A stretch of 64,000 nucleotides of DNA from NCBI GenBank assembly GCA_036322835.1, contig AP027304.1:2790001-2854000 (forward strand). Reading direction: 5' to 3'. Shown in pieces: positions 54,103 to 63,902 of the stretch. The number at the start of each line of letters is the position of its first letter. Position 1 is the stretch's first letter. Origin of the DNA: Tenuifilaceae bacterium CYCD (lineage in GTDB: Bacteria; Bacteroidota; Bacteroidia; Bacteroidales; Tenuifilaceae). Made by a program: the position numbers and the translations under genes. Under the pieces are notes generated by a model. It was not told where the DNA came from, did not search any database, and was given only the letters and a program-made list of their open reading frames with translations.

Positions 54103-55038
54103 TCAGTTCCTCAATAGCTTTATATTTAAATTGCTCAGTTCTCCATCGGTAATTGCTACCGATAGCACCTGATCCTTATAGCCATTCTTGCTGATGGTTA
54201 CGCTGTACGTTCCCTCGGGCAGCGATTTAACCAAAAAGCCGCCCTTGCCGGCTGTGCGCTTCACAATGCTACTGTCATCATTGTTGGTACTCAGCGTGGC
54301 AGTGCTGGCCTCGGGGGCAATGGTTAGGACTGCGCCCTTAAGCGGCTCAAGGTTTGCGGCATCCACTACCACCCCCTTCAGCGCCACCGAACCCGCGGCG
54401 GTATTAATTATCATCCTGCTGGTCTGGTACTCCTTGTAAAAATCGGGCTGGGTGAGCCGTACAATCTCAACAATTTTATCGAGCTTATCCAGCGCAGCAT
54501 CGGTGGATTTAAATAGGTTGTCGAGTTTTGCGGTGTAGAGCTTCTTGGAGCTGACCCCTTTGCGCACGGTGGGTATCGACTCGTTAAACGAGTTAATGGT
54601 GGTGAGAAAATTGGCAAGCATCTCCTCGGTGATACCGTACTCCGTTAGCTGCCTGATGTTCTCGTTGGTACGGTCGTAAATACACTGTACCATGTTTTTT
54701 AGGTCGGTATCGGCGGCGCGGCTAAGTTCACTCTTGGGGTACTTAACCTCCTTAAGCAGCACGCTGTTGCTTATATTGGTGGCATAGGCCACCATTTTAA
54801 GCGAAATGTCCTCGGCCTGCTCAATCAGCGAGGCCCGCAGCAACTTTTTCTTATCGCTTAGTCCCGATTTGTCGAACTCCTGGAGCTCGGCAACCTCTTG
54901 AATTTGAGTAGTGTTGTCCTTCACCGTGGTAACAATACCTCTTTGGTTCGGAAGGGTTTCTACAATGGCTGCTGCAGCATTCAGTAAATTGTTAACAACC
55001 ATGTACATGTTAAGCTTTGATTTTTGAAGAATGTTCAT
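54103..55038 (-). CDS. Helical protein with C-terminal carboxypeptidase-regulatory-like domain
   Basis: I use the ATG at 55038 (MNILQKSKLN), since the longer frame to 55086 adds a non-hydrophobic leader. The first ~225 residues are helical with no recognised family. The last ~85 (VALKGVVVDAANLEPLKGAV, then GYKDQVLSV) are a CarboxypepD_reg-like beta-sandwich, a fold usually found outside the cytosol or in surface proteins. No signal peptide is evident. Function unknown. Confidence 0.65.
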   Translation of the reverse strand: MNILQKSKLNMYMVVNNLLNAAAAIVETLPNQRGIVTTVKDNTTQIQEVAELQEFDKSGLSDKKKLLRASLIEQAEDISLKMVAYATNISNSVLLKEVKYPKSELSRAADTDLKNMVQCIYDRTNENIRQLTEYGITEEMLANFLTTINSFNESIPTVRKGVSSKKLYTAKLDNLFKSTDAALDKLDKIVEIVRLTQPDFYKEYQTSRMIINTAAGSVALKGVVVDAANLEPLKGAVLTIAPEASTATLSTNNDDSSIVKRTAGKGGFLVKSLPEGTYSVTISKNGYKDQVLSVAITDGELSNLNIKLLRN

Positions 55039-55418
55039 TTCTAACTGTTTTTTAGAGTTAATAATTAAAAACTGTCTTAAATGCATTTTAACAAAAACAA
55101 CCTTTATATAAAATTATAAAATAATATTTTGAATATCAAAACATTTGGTAAAATTTTTTTTGTAATTCATGCACAATTCATGCGTAAAAATTGAACGGAA
55201 ATTGTTGATTATTGCCACCAAATGCCCGCCGTAATTGCCTTTCCAAAATTTCGATTACTGGGTCTGGCAACATGCTGAGCTATTGTGTAATAGCTTGGCG
55301 ATGGCTTAAAAATTTGCTGTGCTGGTATAGGGCTATTCCGAACCTTGCCAAAGTTGTTTTGCTTTGCAATAAATAGGCTTTTAGCGTTATTAAAACCCAT
55401 TTGCAATGCAATAAAATG

Positions 55419-55775
55419 CCTCCGAGGTACAATGAAATGCTTCCGAGGTTCAATGAAAAGCCTCCGAGGTACAATAAAATGCTTCCGAGGTTCAATGAAA
55501 TGCTTCCGCGGTGCAATGAAAAGCTTCCGCGGTGCAATGAAATGCTTCCGCGGTACAATGAAATGCTTCCGCGGTGCAATGAAAAGCTTCCGCGGTACAA
55601 TGAAATGCTTTCGCGGTTCAATAAAATGCTTCCGCGGTTCAATGAAATGCTCCCGCGGTGCAATGAAATGCTTCCGCGGTACAATGAAATGCTTCCGCGG
55701 TGCAATGAAATGCTTCCGCGGTACAATGAAATGCTTCCGCGATGCAATAAAATGCTTCCGCGGTACAATAAAAGA
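55419..55775. repeat. 17-copy 21-bp minisatellite rich in CCGCGG
   Basis: Seventeen units of exactly 21 bp (consensus CTTCCGCGGTACAATGAAAT plus G) run without a gap. The first four have CCGAGG, most of the later ones CCGCGG. The positions differing between units are mainly the base before CAATG and the AAATG/AAAAG end. Because 21 is a multiple of three, open frames exist on both strands (heptad-like FIVPRKH on the minus strand), but none has other signs of being a gene. Confidence 0.92.
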
Positions 55776-55819
55776 GGGTCTGCTCAATAAACTGTATGGG
55801 TCTGTTCAATAAACTGTGT
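55776..55819 (+). repeat. Tandem 22-bp pair resembling an insertion-sequence end
   Basis: GGGTCTGCTCAATAAACTGT (55776 on) and GGGTCTGTTCAATAAACTGT (55798 on) are adjacent 22-bp units, 20 of 22 bases alike. The word resembles terminal repeats of some IS elements, but no transposase gene is present. Remnant status is uncertain. The rest of 55820-55950 shows nothing recognisable, nor does 55039-55418. Confidence 0.45.
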
Positions 55820-55951
55820 CAAAGTGGGTAATTACTGAACATTTAATCTGTCCTCAAAAATAATAATTACTTGCGCCATCGGGGTACACCCAAAATTTTC
55901 CGCTACGCGAATCCGAAATTGGGGAAGTCCATACCCAGCAACCCTTTTTAA

Positions 55952-55983
55952 TTTGACATGGGTTACCTTATACCATATCTTTG
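55952..55983 (+). promoter_or_regulatory. Bacteroidota-type promoter of the PEGA-caspase gene
   Basis: TTTG (55952-55955) and TATCTTTG (55976-55983) are 20 bp apart, a good fit to the -33/-7 consensus. The ATG lies 41 bp downstream. Confidence 0.7.
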
Positions 55984-56024
55984 TTTATATATCGTAAACA
56001 ATACTCAATATAAACCAAGTATAT

Positions 56025-57323
56025 ATGAAAACCCAAGTGTTTAAAGTAGTTGTAGCTGTTATTTTTGCCGCTGCAATTAGTGCCTGTGCAACCCTTTTTA
56101 ATACTACAAAGCAAAAAGTATCGTTTTACTCCAATCCTACAGGAGCCGAGGTTTACATAAATAACAAGAGCACGGGGAAAACAACACCGTGCAGCATTCG
56201 GGTTAAGCGCAAGGTGAAGAAAAGCGAGGTTAATGCCAAAAACCAGTATGTATACGAGTTACGCAAGGATGGGTTTGTGCCGTACGCGTATACCGATAAG
56301 GCTCAAATTAGCGGTAAGATATACCTAAACATTCTGCTCAACCTGGCGGCAATTCCCGCATTCGGTGTCGATTTTATTAGTGGCGGTGCTTTTTGCTACG
56401 ATAAGGAGGTAAATGCCATGCTGCAGAAGGAGGCAAACTACGTGGTGATACGCGATACGGTTGTTAAGCAGCAGGTTATTTACGTTAACGCACCCGAGGC
56501 TAAGGGGTATGTTTACGAGCGGCTCTCGGATGTAGATAAGGATATTCCGGTTAATGGTGTTGAGAATCCCATGCGTTTTGCGCTTATAATTGGTAATGAG
56601 GATTACTGCTCAAAGCAAACCGAACTTAATCAGGAGGTTAACGTGGATTTTGCCCGCAATGATGCAAGCGCTTTTAGGGAGTACGCCCAAAGCGTACTGG
56701 GGATTCCCGCTACAAATATCACCTTTTTACTCGATGCTACGGCTGGGCAGATGAATCAGGCAATCTCGAGGATGAATTTGATAGTTAAGAATTCCAAAGG
56801 GAAGGCCGAGGTATTTGTTTACTATGCCGGACATGGTTTGCCCGATGAGATTACCCACGAGCCCTACCTTATACCTGTGGATATTACCGGTAGAAGCGCC
56901 GAGGATGCAATAAAACTTCAGGATTTCTATGGCAAACTTACCGAGTACCCATCAAAACGAATGGTGGTGTTTATTGATGCTTGCTTTTCGGGTGGTGCGC
57001 GTAATAAAGCCCTGCTTGCGGCCCGTGGTGTAAAAGTCCGACCCTTAGAGGGAACAGTGCAGGGGAATGTTGCAATAATCTCGGCAACCTCCGACGATCA
57101 ATCGGCATTGCCCTACAAGGAAAAGAACCATGGATTCTTCACCTACTTCCTGCTTAAGAAGTTAAAGGAAACAAAGGGCGAGGTCTCCCTTAAGGATCTA
57201 TCCGATTATCTTATCGATGTAATACCCTTGCAGTCGGTGCTTTTAAATAACAAGGAGCAAATCCCTACGCTAAGGCTTGGCATCAACAACGATGATTTGA
57301 GTAATTGGGTACTCACTAAGTAG
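56025..57323 (+). CDS. PEGA-caspase lipoprotein
   Basis: The 432-residue protein has a lipoprotein signal peptide with Cys21 in AAISAC. A PEGA-like domain (~32-90: VSFYSNPTGAEVYINNKSTG) follows, then a hydrophobic stretch (~105-125), then a caspase domain (~180-420) starting FALIIGNEDY. The dyad is His270 in YYAGHG and Cys320 in DACFSG. PEGA domains are thought to bind surface or cell-wall polymers. As an envelope caspase it parallels the two others in the window but has a different sensor module. Target unknown. Confidence 0.9.
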   Translation: MKTQVFKVVVAVIFAAAISACATLFNTTKQKVSFYSNPTGAEVYINNKSTGKTTPCSIRVKRKVKKSEVNAKNQYVYELRKDGFVPYAYTDKAQISGKIYLNILLNLAAIPAFGVDFISGGAFCYDKEVNAMLQKEANYVVIRDTVVKQQVIYVNAPEAKGYVYERLSDVDKDIPVNGVENPMRFALIIGNEDYCSKQTELNQEVNVDFARNDASAFREYAQSVLGIPATNITFLLDATAGQMNQAISRMNLIVKNSKGKAEVFVYYAGHGLPDEITHEPYLIPVDITGRSAEDAIKLQDFYGKLTEYPSKRMVVFIDACFSGGARNKALLAARGVKVRPLEGTVQGNVAIISATSDDQSALPYKEKNHGFFTYFLLKKLKETKGEVSLKDLSDYLIDVIPLQSVLLNNKEQIPTLRLGINNDDLSNWVLTK

Positions 57324-57437
57324 CACTAATCAAATACTTCACATTTTTCGGGTATTTTGTTTTCTATAATTACATTGTTTAACAAACTATTAAGCTTTAT
57401 TTAATAGTTGGTATATAATTTGTTTGGCATGGAAGCC

Positions 57438-57445
57438 TAAATTTG
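57438..57445 (+). promoter_or_regulatory. -7 element upstream of the TonB receptor gene
   Basis: TAAATTTG matches TAnnTTTG 67 bp before the ATG. A TTTG lies 15 bp upstream, somewhat close. Confidence 0.4.
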
Positions 57446-57512
57446 TTCTTTTGTTTTTAATTTTTCACAAATTAGTTCATATAGTATTGATTTTCTTAAT
57501 CCTAAAAATTCT

Positions 57513-59858
57513 ATGCGAAATGTAAAGCTAAAACTAACCCTAAGTGTATTTGTAATTCTATTAAACATTTTCACGGTTCAAATTGCTTTAGCCCAGGAAA
57601 AATCAGTAGTAAGTGGATACGTTAAGGATTCAAGCACCGGCGAAGTCCTTATTGGTGCCACTGTGTATGCAAAGGGTACAACCATTGGTACAACCACAAA
57701 TAGCTATGGTTTTTACTCGCTGAACTTGCCTAAGGGCAATTACACTTTAATCTACAGTTATATTAGCTACAACGATGCTGTAAAGGATGTTGATTTGTCG
57801 AAGGGAATTCAAATCAACGTAGAGCTTCAGCCCAGTAGCGTTCAAATTGGCGAGGTTGTTATTAGCCGCGATAAAGCTAACGCCAACGTTACGCGTCCGG
57901 AGATGAGCGTGGTGAAGCTCGAGATGAAAAAGATCCGTCAAATCCCCGCGTTAATGGGCGAGGCCGATGTAATAAAGTCGATTCAGCTATTGCCCGGTGT
58001 TATTGGTGCAGTAGAGGGCTCATCGGGCTTTAGCGTGCGGGGCGGCGCCATGGACCACAACCTTATTCTACTCGACGAGGCCACGGTTTACAATGCTTCG
58101 CACTTAATGGGATTCTTCTCGGTGTTCAATAACGATGCTATAAAGGATGTTACGCTCTATAAGGGCGATATGCCCGCATCGATGGGCGGTAGGCTTGCAT
58201 CGGTACTCGATGTGAGAATGAAGGAGGGTAACTCTAAGGAATTTGTAGCTGCGGGGGGCATTGGATCTTTATCGAGCCGATTAACCCTGGAGGGGCCTAT
58301 TGTTAAGGATAAGTGCTCGTTTATAGTTTCGGGTCGTAGAACCTACATCGATATATTCTTTCCGTTAATGAATAATGATGACATGAATTCGAATAAGTTG
58401 TATTTCTACGATCTGAATGCGAAGGTTAACTACACGCTGAATGAAAATAACCGAATCTTTGTCTCAGGATATTTCGGTCGCGATATGTTCGGCAGCGGCG
58501 AAATGGGATTTGGTTATGGGAATAGGACTTTCACAACGCGTTGGAATCATGTTTTTGGCCATAAGCTGTTTATGAATGCCACGTTGATACGGAGTAATTA
58601 CAACTACCTGCTAGAATCGGATTCCAACGATGCTAACGCTTTTAAATGGGACTCGGAAATGAAGGAAACTGGGCTAAAAATTGATTTTAGTATAGCCGCA
58701 AACACGCATCATAACCTAAAATTTGGGGTTAGCTCGTCATACTTTTCTTTTAGTCCGGGTGTTGTAAAGGGCACCAACGACGATTCGTTCATTAAGTACT
58801 GGGCAATTCCCAAAAACTACGCTTTGGAGCATGCCATTTATTTGATGGACGAGTACCATGTGGATAAATTTATTTTTAAGTATGGTTTGCGGTACTCAAT
58901 CTTCCAGAATATTGGTAAAGCAAGGTCTTTAGTTCTCGACAATAACTATAAGGTGGTTGATTATAAGGATTACAAGAGTGGCGATATCTATAACACCTAT
59001 TCAAATCCCGAGCCCCGGTTGGGTATAACATATGTTTTGAACGATCAGAGCTCAATAAAAACAAGTTACTCGCATACCGTTCAGTATATTCAACAGGCAT
59101 CCAACTCGCAGGCCGGAAACCCTCTCGATATTTGGTTTTCTGCATCTCCAAATATTAAACCCCAGGTTGCCGATCAGTGGGCGCTGGGCTACTTTAGGAA
59201 TTTCTTCGACAATTCATTGGAAACATCGGCCGAGGTGTACTACAAAAAGATGGATAAGCTGATTGATTTTAAGGATTTTGCCAGTTTACTCCTTAACGAT
59301 GAAATGGAGGCAGATATTAGAGCCGGAAAAGGTCATTCCTATGGTATGGAACTTTACGCGCGCTTTGCGAAGAATAAGTTTGATGGATGGGTTAGCTATA
59401 CCTTCTCAAGAACCTACCGCAAAACTCCCGATGTTAACTATGGCGATACCTATAAGGCTGCTTACGACAAGCCTCATAACCTTTCGTTGGTGTTTACCTA
59501 TAACTTTAGCAAGCGGGCAAGCTTATCGGCAAACTGGCAAATTGCAACCGGACAGGCCTACTCTAAACCTGTTGGGCGTGTAGTTTACGAGAATACTGTA
59601 ATCCCGGTTTACTCTGTTCGGAACGATGGCCGATTCCCCGTGTATCATCGGTTGGATTTATCTTTCACCCTTAAATCGAGGCATAATACTTCGCGCAGAT
59701 GGCAGGGCGAATGGAATTTCTCCGTAATCAATGCGTACAACAGGAAAAATCCATGGACAATTTATTTCGAGCAGGATATTGAGAAGCCCGACGAAACGCA
59801 TGCCCGAATGATATATTTCCCAATGATTCCTTCGGTTACCTATAACTTTAAATTCTAA
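57513..59858 (+). CDS. TonB-dependent receptor with carboxypeptidase-regulatory domain
   Basis: The 781-residue protein has a signal peptide (~1-27, ending IALAQ), a CarboxypepD_reg-like domain (~32-112: VSGYVKDSSTGEVLIGATV), a plug (~135-225: VIKSIQLLPGVIGAVEGSSG, GFSVRGGAMDHNLILLDEA) and a 22-strand-type barrel ending in Phe (SVTYNFKF). It is followed at 14 bp by a DUF4249 lipoprotein gene, and the two recur together across Bacteroidota, presumably as an outer-membrane uptake pair. The ligand is unknown. Confidence 0.93.
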   Translation: MRNVKLKLTLSVFVILLNIFTVQIALAQEKSVVSGYVKDSSTGEVLIGATVYAKGTTIGTTTNSYGFYSLNLPKGNYTLIYSYISYNDAVKDVDLSKGIQINVELQPSSVQIGEVVISRDKANANVTRPEMSVVKLEMKKIRQIPALMGEADVIKSIQLLPGVIGAVEGSSGFSVRGGAMDHNLILLDEATVYNASHLMGFFSVFNNDAIKDVTLYKGDMPASMGGRLASVLDVRMKEGNSKEFVAAGGIGSLSSRLTLEGPIVKDKCSFIVSGRRTYIDIFFPLMNNDDMNSNKLYFYDLNAKVNYTLNENNRIFVSGYFGRDMFGSGEMGFGYGNRTFTTRWNHVFGHKLFMNATLIRSNYNYLLESDSNDANAFKWDSEMKETGLKIDFSIAANTHHNLKFGVSSSYFSFSPGVVKGTNDDSFIKYWAIPKNYALEHAIYLMDEYHVDKFIFKYGLRYSIFQNIGKARSLVLDNNYKVVDYKDYKSGDIYNTYSNPEPRLGITYVLNDQSSIKTSYSHTVQYIQQASNSQAGNPLDIWFSASPNIKPQVADQWALGYFRNFFDNSLETSAEVYYKKMDKLIDFKDFASLLLNDEMEADIRAGKGHSYGMELYARFAKNKFDGWVSYTFSRTYRKTPDVNYGDTYKAAYDKPHNLSLVFTYNFSKRASLSANWQIATGQAYSKPVGRVVYENTVIPVYSVRNDGRFPVYHRLDLSFTLKSRHNTSRRWQGEWNFSVINAYNRKNPWTIYFEQDIEKPDETHARMIYFPMIPSVTYNFKF

Positions 59859-59872
59859 TAAAACGATTTGTC

Positions 59873-60796
59873 ATGAGAATCAATATAAATAAATATTGCT
59901 CTGCGTTGGGATCGATACTATTAAGTGCATTCCTTTTCTCGTGTACCGACGAGATTGATATTACCTTGAAGAATGCCGATCCAAAAATTGTTGTTTACGG
60001 CTCAATAACCACCGATACGGCTGCGCATAGAATTATGATTACGCAAACTGCTGGATACTACAGCAACCAACCTCCACAAACAATATCGGGAGCAACGGTT
60101 TCCATTACCGATGGAACAAATGTTTTTCCATTGACCGAGAGTAGCACCGAGCCCGGGAACTACTACACCCAGCCCGATGTTTATGGAGAAATTGGGAAAA
60201 CCTACACCTTAAATATCGATAATGTTTCGATTGTTGGCAGTACAGAGGTGAAATCGTTGACCGCGCAGAGTACAATTCCCGATATTGATCCAAACTACCA
60301 AACAGAATACTTGGACTCCATTAACGTGCTGTACAACGAGCAGTGGGAGGGGTGGTATGTTAATGGTTGGGCCAACGAGCCGGCCGATCAAAAGAACTAC
60401 TATATGTTTAAGGCTTACATAGACAACGTTTTGTATAGCGATTCGTTGAACAATATTGTGGTTACGGACGATAAGTTGATTAATGGAAGTACAACCAATG
60501 GTGCTGCTCTGTATTTTATTGAGGACGCCGATACGTTAAAGGCAGGATCCAATGTTACGTTGGAGCTATCGGTAATTAACGAGGATCACTACTACTTTAT
60601 GTACGAAACCCAAACCAGCTCTCAGCCTCAAATACCATTGTTTAGCCCTCCACCGGCAAATGCCCGAACCAATATTAGTAATGGGGCAATAGGGTATTTC
60701 TCGGCCTACGCAATTATCCGATCGTCATACATTGTTAAGCAATCGGATATCGATAGAAAGAATAAGTTGACAAAGAAAAAGAGCGGTTCGTATTGA
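59873..60796 (+). CDS. DUF4249 lipoprotein, partner of the TonB receptor
   Basis: The 307-residue protein has a lipobox ending in Cys24 (AFLFSC) and the DUF4249 body: NADPKIVVYGSITTD, GATVSITDGTNVFPL and YGEIGKTYTLNID. DUF4249 proteins are paired with TonB receptors, in a role perhaps like that of SusD for SusC (inference by analogy). The last codons and the stop lie inside the terminator stem. Confidence 0.88.
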   Translation: MRININKYCSALGSILLSAFLFSCTDEIDITLKNADPKIVVYGSITTDTAAHRIMITQTAGYYSNQPPQTISGATVSITDGTNVFPLTESSTEPGNYYTQPDVYGEIGKTYTLNIDNVSIVGSTEVKSLTAQSTIPDIDPNYQTEYLDSINVLYNEQWEGWYVNGWANEPADQKNYYMFKAYIDNVLYSDSLNNIVVTDDKLINGSTTNGAALYFIEDADTLKAGSNVTLELSVINEDHYYFMYETQTSSQPQIPLFSPPPANARTNISNGAIGYFSAYAIIRSSYIVKQSDIDRKNKLTKKKSGSY

Positions 60797-60808
60797 ACCG
60801 CTCTTTTT
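60776..60808. terminator. Bidirectional terminator overlapping two gene ends
   Basis: GAGCGGTTC (60781-60789), loop GTATT, and GAACCGCTC (60795-60803) are flanked by AAAAA and TTTTT. The TGA of the DUF4249 gene (60794-60796) is within the hairpin, and the leftward ABC gene also ends at its edge. Confidence 0.9.
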
Positions 60809-63800
60809 AGCTTGGTAAGTACCGTGATATACGAGTTGTGAGTTTTCGGAATCGGAATCGCTCAACAAACTTGTTAACCACCCTAAACATATCGCTCCAA
60901 AGGGCAATGTAAAATACCCCGGACATTACCCATATTACAAAAACATTGAACCAAAGGGTTGGGATATAGTATCCGCCAACGTGTTTGTATGCTGCAAAAA
61001 GTTGCGCTCTACCCATGCTCGATGTGGGTAACGAGTAAATGGGTTCGAACCTTCTGATTAATCTATCGTTTACCTCGTCAATCTTTTGAAATTCATTCCT
61101 GTTGGTAACCAGCGCTTCGAGCCCTTTATTGTGATATTCTCGGTTGAGTTCAAAAACAGCATCGCTACCCAACGTTTTCGACAGCTCTTTAATGTGCTGA
61201 TCGCGTTCCTGTATGGTTTTCCTATATACAAGGTTGAAGTGCAACTTCAGCGTATCGAGGCTTAGTTTCGCCGATGTAATATTGTCGACAGTGGCAACTT
61301 TGGGATCCAATTTTGATATGTCGGGATAGCTGAAGTTCCGAATTGGATAGTTCTCGGAAAGTAGCGCAATTTCATTTCTTACAATACCTAAATCTCTGGC
61401 TATTCTTGGCGTTTGTTTGTTTAAGGTGAGATCAACCGCAACCTCGTCGAGCAACGACTGAAGTTTAGGGATTAGCAAAGTGGCATTGTAGCTACTATTG
61501 CTAAGCTTCATGTTGTAATCAAAAAACTCTCTATCGTACTTATTGGTTTTGAACTGCTGAACGCACAATGCCTCATACGACCATCGGCTTAGCATTATAT
61601 CTCCAATAAAAGGAACATACTCCGGATGCGATATTGTTTTATGGAGTTTGCTATAGTTTACTATTACTCCGCTGAAAAGCAGCTGGGGAACTAGCACAAT
61701 TGGAATTAGAACATAGATGGCAACCACTGAGTTTAGCGCTGCCGAAAGGTTTAAGCCCATCAGGTTAGAGCAGAATGCTGTGGAGAACAGTATTAACCAA
61801 TGGCTCCAGAACATCCCTTTTATCTCTAGGATTCCATGTCCTATTATCACGAAAAGCAATGATTGTATGGCCGAGAACAGTAGAAGTACAATTATTTTTG
61901 AGTTGATATAGCTGAAATAACTGAGGTTTAAGAATTTTTCGCGGTATAGAATCTTTCTGTCCTTAATAATTTCCTCGGCGCTGATAGTTAACCCTAAGAA
62001 TATCATGGCAACAACGCTCATGAATAGGAAGCTTGGAATGTTATCGTTCTCGCTAAAGAGATATGCATTAGGATTAGCTAGCGTGCCATGAATGTACTTT
62101 GTGAAATATCCAATAATAATGGCTAGCACAGGCGATGCCAGGATGCTTATGTTTATGAATTGTGTGTTTGCGAGTTTACTTCTAAGGTTACGCTTAAAGT
62201 AAATCCACATCTGCTTTCGGTGCGAAGGTATTTTAAAGTTGTTTGGCGGAATTGGGCTTGCGCAGGGTGGAAGGTATACATTTAGCTTGCTTTCAATGTT
62301 ATTTAGGTACAGTTCGTACCACTCCTTGGCTGAGCGTTTGCGTTTACGGGTTAACTTACCGTACTCGTTAACCACGCGGGCTTCAACAACTCTTAAAATT
62401 AAATCGGTGTTAACGTTACCGCAGGTAATGCACTCGCTTTCGTCGGGTTTTAGGAAGTTGGCCGCTTTTTTGAAGTAAACAACTGCATCCATGGGATTCC
62501 CTTGGAATATTGGTCTTCCACCGTGATCGAGTACAATGATCTTATCGAATAGTTTGAAAACATCCGATGAGGGTTGATGTATGTTGGCAAATACTATTTT
62601 CCCTTTAAAGGTCTGCTTTTTGAGCAACAGCATTATGCGCTCCGAGTCCATTGATGATAATCCGGAGGTTGGCTCATCAACAAACAGTACCGATGGTTCG
62701 CGCATTAGCTCCATGGCCATGTTCAAGCGCTTGCGCTGTCCACCGCTAATGTATTTGTTCAGTGGATCGCCTACCCGTAGATTACGGGCTTCAACCAAGT
62801 CGAAATCATTAAGGGTTCTATCTATTAGTTCGTTTAGTTTTGGCTTATCGTAGTTGCTGAAGCAGAGCGATGCGTTGTAGTAAAGGTTTTGGTAAACGGT
62901 CAACTCCTCAACCAGCAAGTCGTCCTGTGGTACATAACCAATAACGCCCTCGAGCTCTTTCTTGTTTTGGTGAACATCGTACCCATTAATCAGCACGTTT
63001 CCGTTGGCTGGCTTTAGGTTTCCGTTTAGCAGGTTTAGCAGGGTTGATTTTCCAACTCCACTTCCCCCCATAATACCAATTAGTTGACCCGAATGGGCTG
63101 TGAACGAAAATCGATAGATTCCATTCTTGCTGCCTTTGTGCTGGTAATCAATATCCTTAACCACCATCGATACGAATGGTCTGTTCGGATCCTGAATAAA
63201 TGCCGATGCAACCTTACTGTAGTAGATTGGCGATACTCGAGCACCCCGAATAACAGATCCTACACCAAAAATATAGGTTCTGCCCGGTTTAATTACTCTA
63301 CTATTCAAGAATAGTTCGCTATCGCCAAAATACTTGATTAGGAATGTATTGGTGCTCGATATTCTGAGCGTGTAAATCTTCCCGTTTAAACGTTCATTCA
63401 GGATATGTTTAATTTCCGAGGATGGAAAATCTTTGTTGGAATCAATAAGTAAAACCTGTTGGTTCCATGGGATTTGGCTGTTATCCTCGCTTAGGATGAA
63501 ATCCTTTCCGTTTTCAAATTCATACTCCCGAATGTTAAATCCATTGGCAACATCCCTAATCAGTTCAATTCTTTCCGGTGAACTTATTTTACTGTCGCCC
63601 ATGAACTCAATAACCTGAAGAATCATCCAAACCTTCTGATTCTGCTCAAATTCTGCATTGGCCGAATCTATGAAATTCTTGATGATTGGCGATTCTGCAA
63701 TACCATCTTGGTTCTTTTGCTCTAATCGATAAAGGTTGATATATTCTTGGAATTTATTGAGAAACTCCTTTGTTTGTTCACTCCCAAAATCGTGCTGTAG

Positions 63801-63902
63801 GTAATTTTCGAGTACATCAATGGTGAGTCCTGCACCTTTGCTATCGATGCTGATTACAAAGGCAAAAAGTTTCATTAATGCTTTAAGAAGCGACTCACTC
63901 AT
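60807..63902 (-). CDS. Large ABCG-like ABC transporter (ATPase and permease in one chain)
   Basis: This is a 1031-residue protein. The N-terminal ~140 residues are helical (TerB-like in look; uncertain), and ~150-235 is a beta-rich FHA-like region. The ATPase follows with Walker A GGSGVGKSTLLN (~277), signature SGGQRKR (~386) and Walker B LFVDEPTSG (~407). An ABC2-type permease with about five helices spans ~590-785, a large extracytoplasmic segment of ~200 residues follows, and a last helix lies at ~980-1005. The ATPase-first order is that of the eukaryotic-like ABCG group. Substrate unknown. Confidence 0.88.
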   Translation of the reverse strand: MSESLLKALMKLFAFVISIDSKGAGLTIDVLENYLQHDFGSEQTKEFLNKFQEYINLYRLEQKNQDGIAESPIIKNFIDSANAEFEQNQKVWMILQVIEFMGDSKISSPERIELIRDVANGFNIREYEFENGKDFILSEDNSQIPWNQQVLLIDSNKDFPSSEIKHILNERLNGKIYTLRISSTNTFLIKYFGDSELFLNSRVIKPGRTYIFGVGSVIRGARVSPIYYSKVASAFIQDPNRPFVSMVVKDIDYQHKGSKNGIYRFSFTAHSGQLIGIMGGSGVGKSTLLNLLNGNLKPANGNVLINGYDVHQNKKELEGVIGYVPQDDLLVEELTVYQNLYYNASLCFSNYDKPKLNELIDRTLNDFDLVEARNLRVGDPLNKYISGGQRKRLNMAMELMREPSVLFVDEPTSGLSSMDSERIMLLLKKQTFKGKIVFANIHQPSSDVFKLFDKIIVLDHGGRPIFQGNPMDAVVYFKKAANFLKPDESECITCGNVNTDLILRVVEARVVNEYGKLTRKRKRSAKEWYELYLNNIESKLNVYLPPCASPIPPNNFKIPSHRKQMWIYFKRNLRSKLANTQFINISILASPVLAIIIGYFTKYIHGTLANPNAYLFSENDNIPSFLFMSVVAMIFLGLTISAEEIIKDRKILYREKFLNLSYFSYINSKIIVLLLFSAIQSLLFVIIGHGILEIKGMFWSHWLILFSTAFCSNLMGLNLSAALNSVVAIYVLIPIVLVPQLLFSGVIVNYSKLHKTISHPEYVPFIGDIMLSRWSYEALCVQQFKTNKYDREFFDYNMKLSNSSYNATLLIPKLQSLLDEVAVDLTLNKQTPRIARDLGIVRNEIALLSENYPIRNFSYPDISKLDPKVATVDNITSAKLSLDTLKLHFNLVYRKTIQERDQHIKELSKTLGSDAVFELNREYHNKGLEALVTNRNEFQKIDEVNDRLIRRFEPIYSLPTSSMGRAQLFAAYKHVGGYYIPTLWFNVFVIWVMSGVFYIALWSDMFRVVNKFVERFRFRKLTTRISRYLPS

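Noticed and set aside
55209-55812. Overlapping long open frames on both strands through the 21-bp array, e.g. FIVPRKH heptads
   Set aside because: They arise because the period is a multiple of three and the unit lacks stops. Four frames are open at once, and none has a signal peptide, conserved domain or good start. Called as repeat only.
61030-61045. TTCGA-like tRNA T-loop word
   Set aside because: It lies in the coding sequence of the ABC transporter and has no acceptor or anticodon stem around it.
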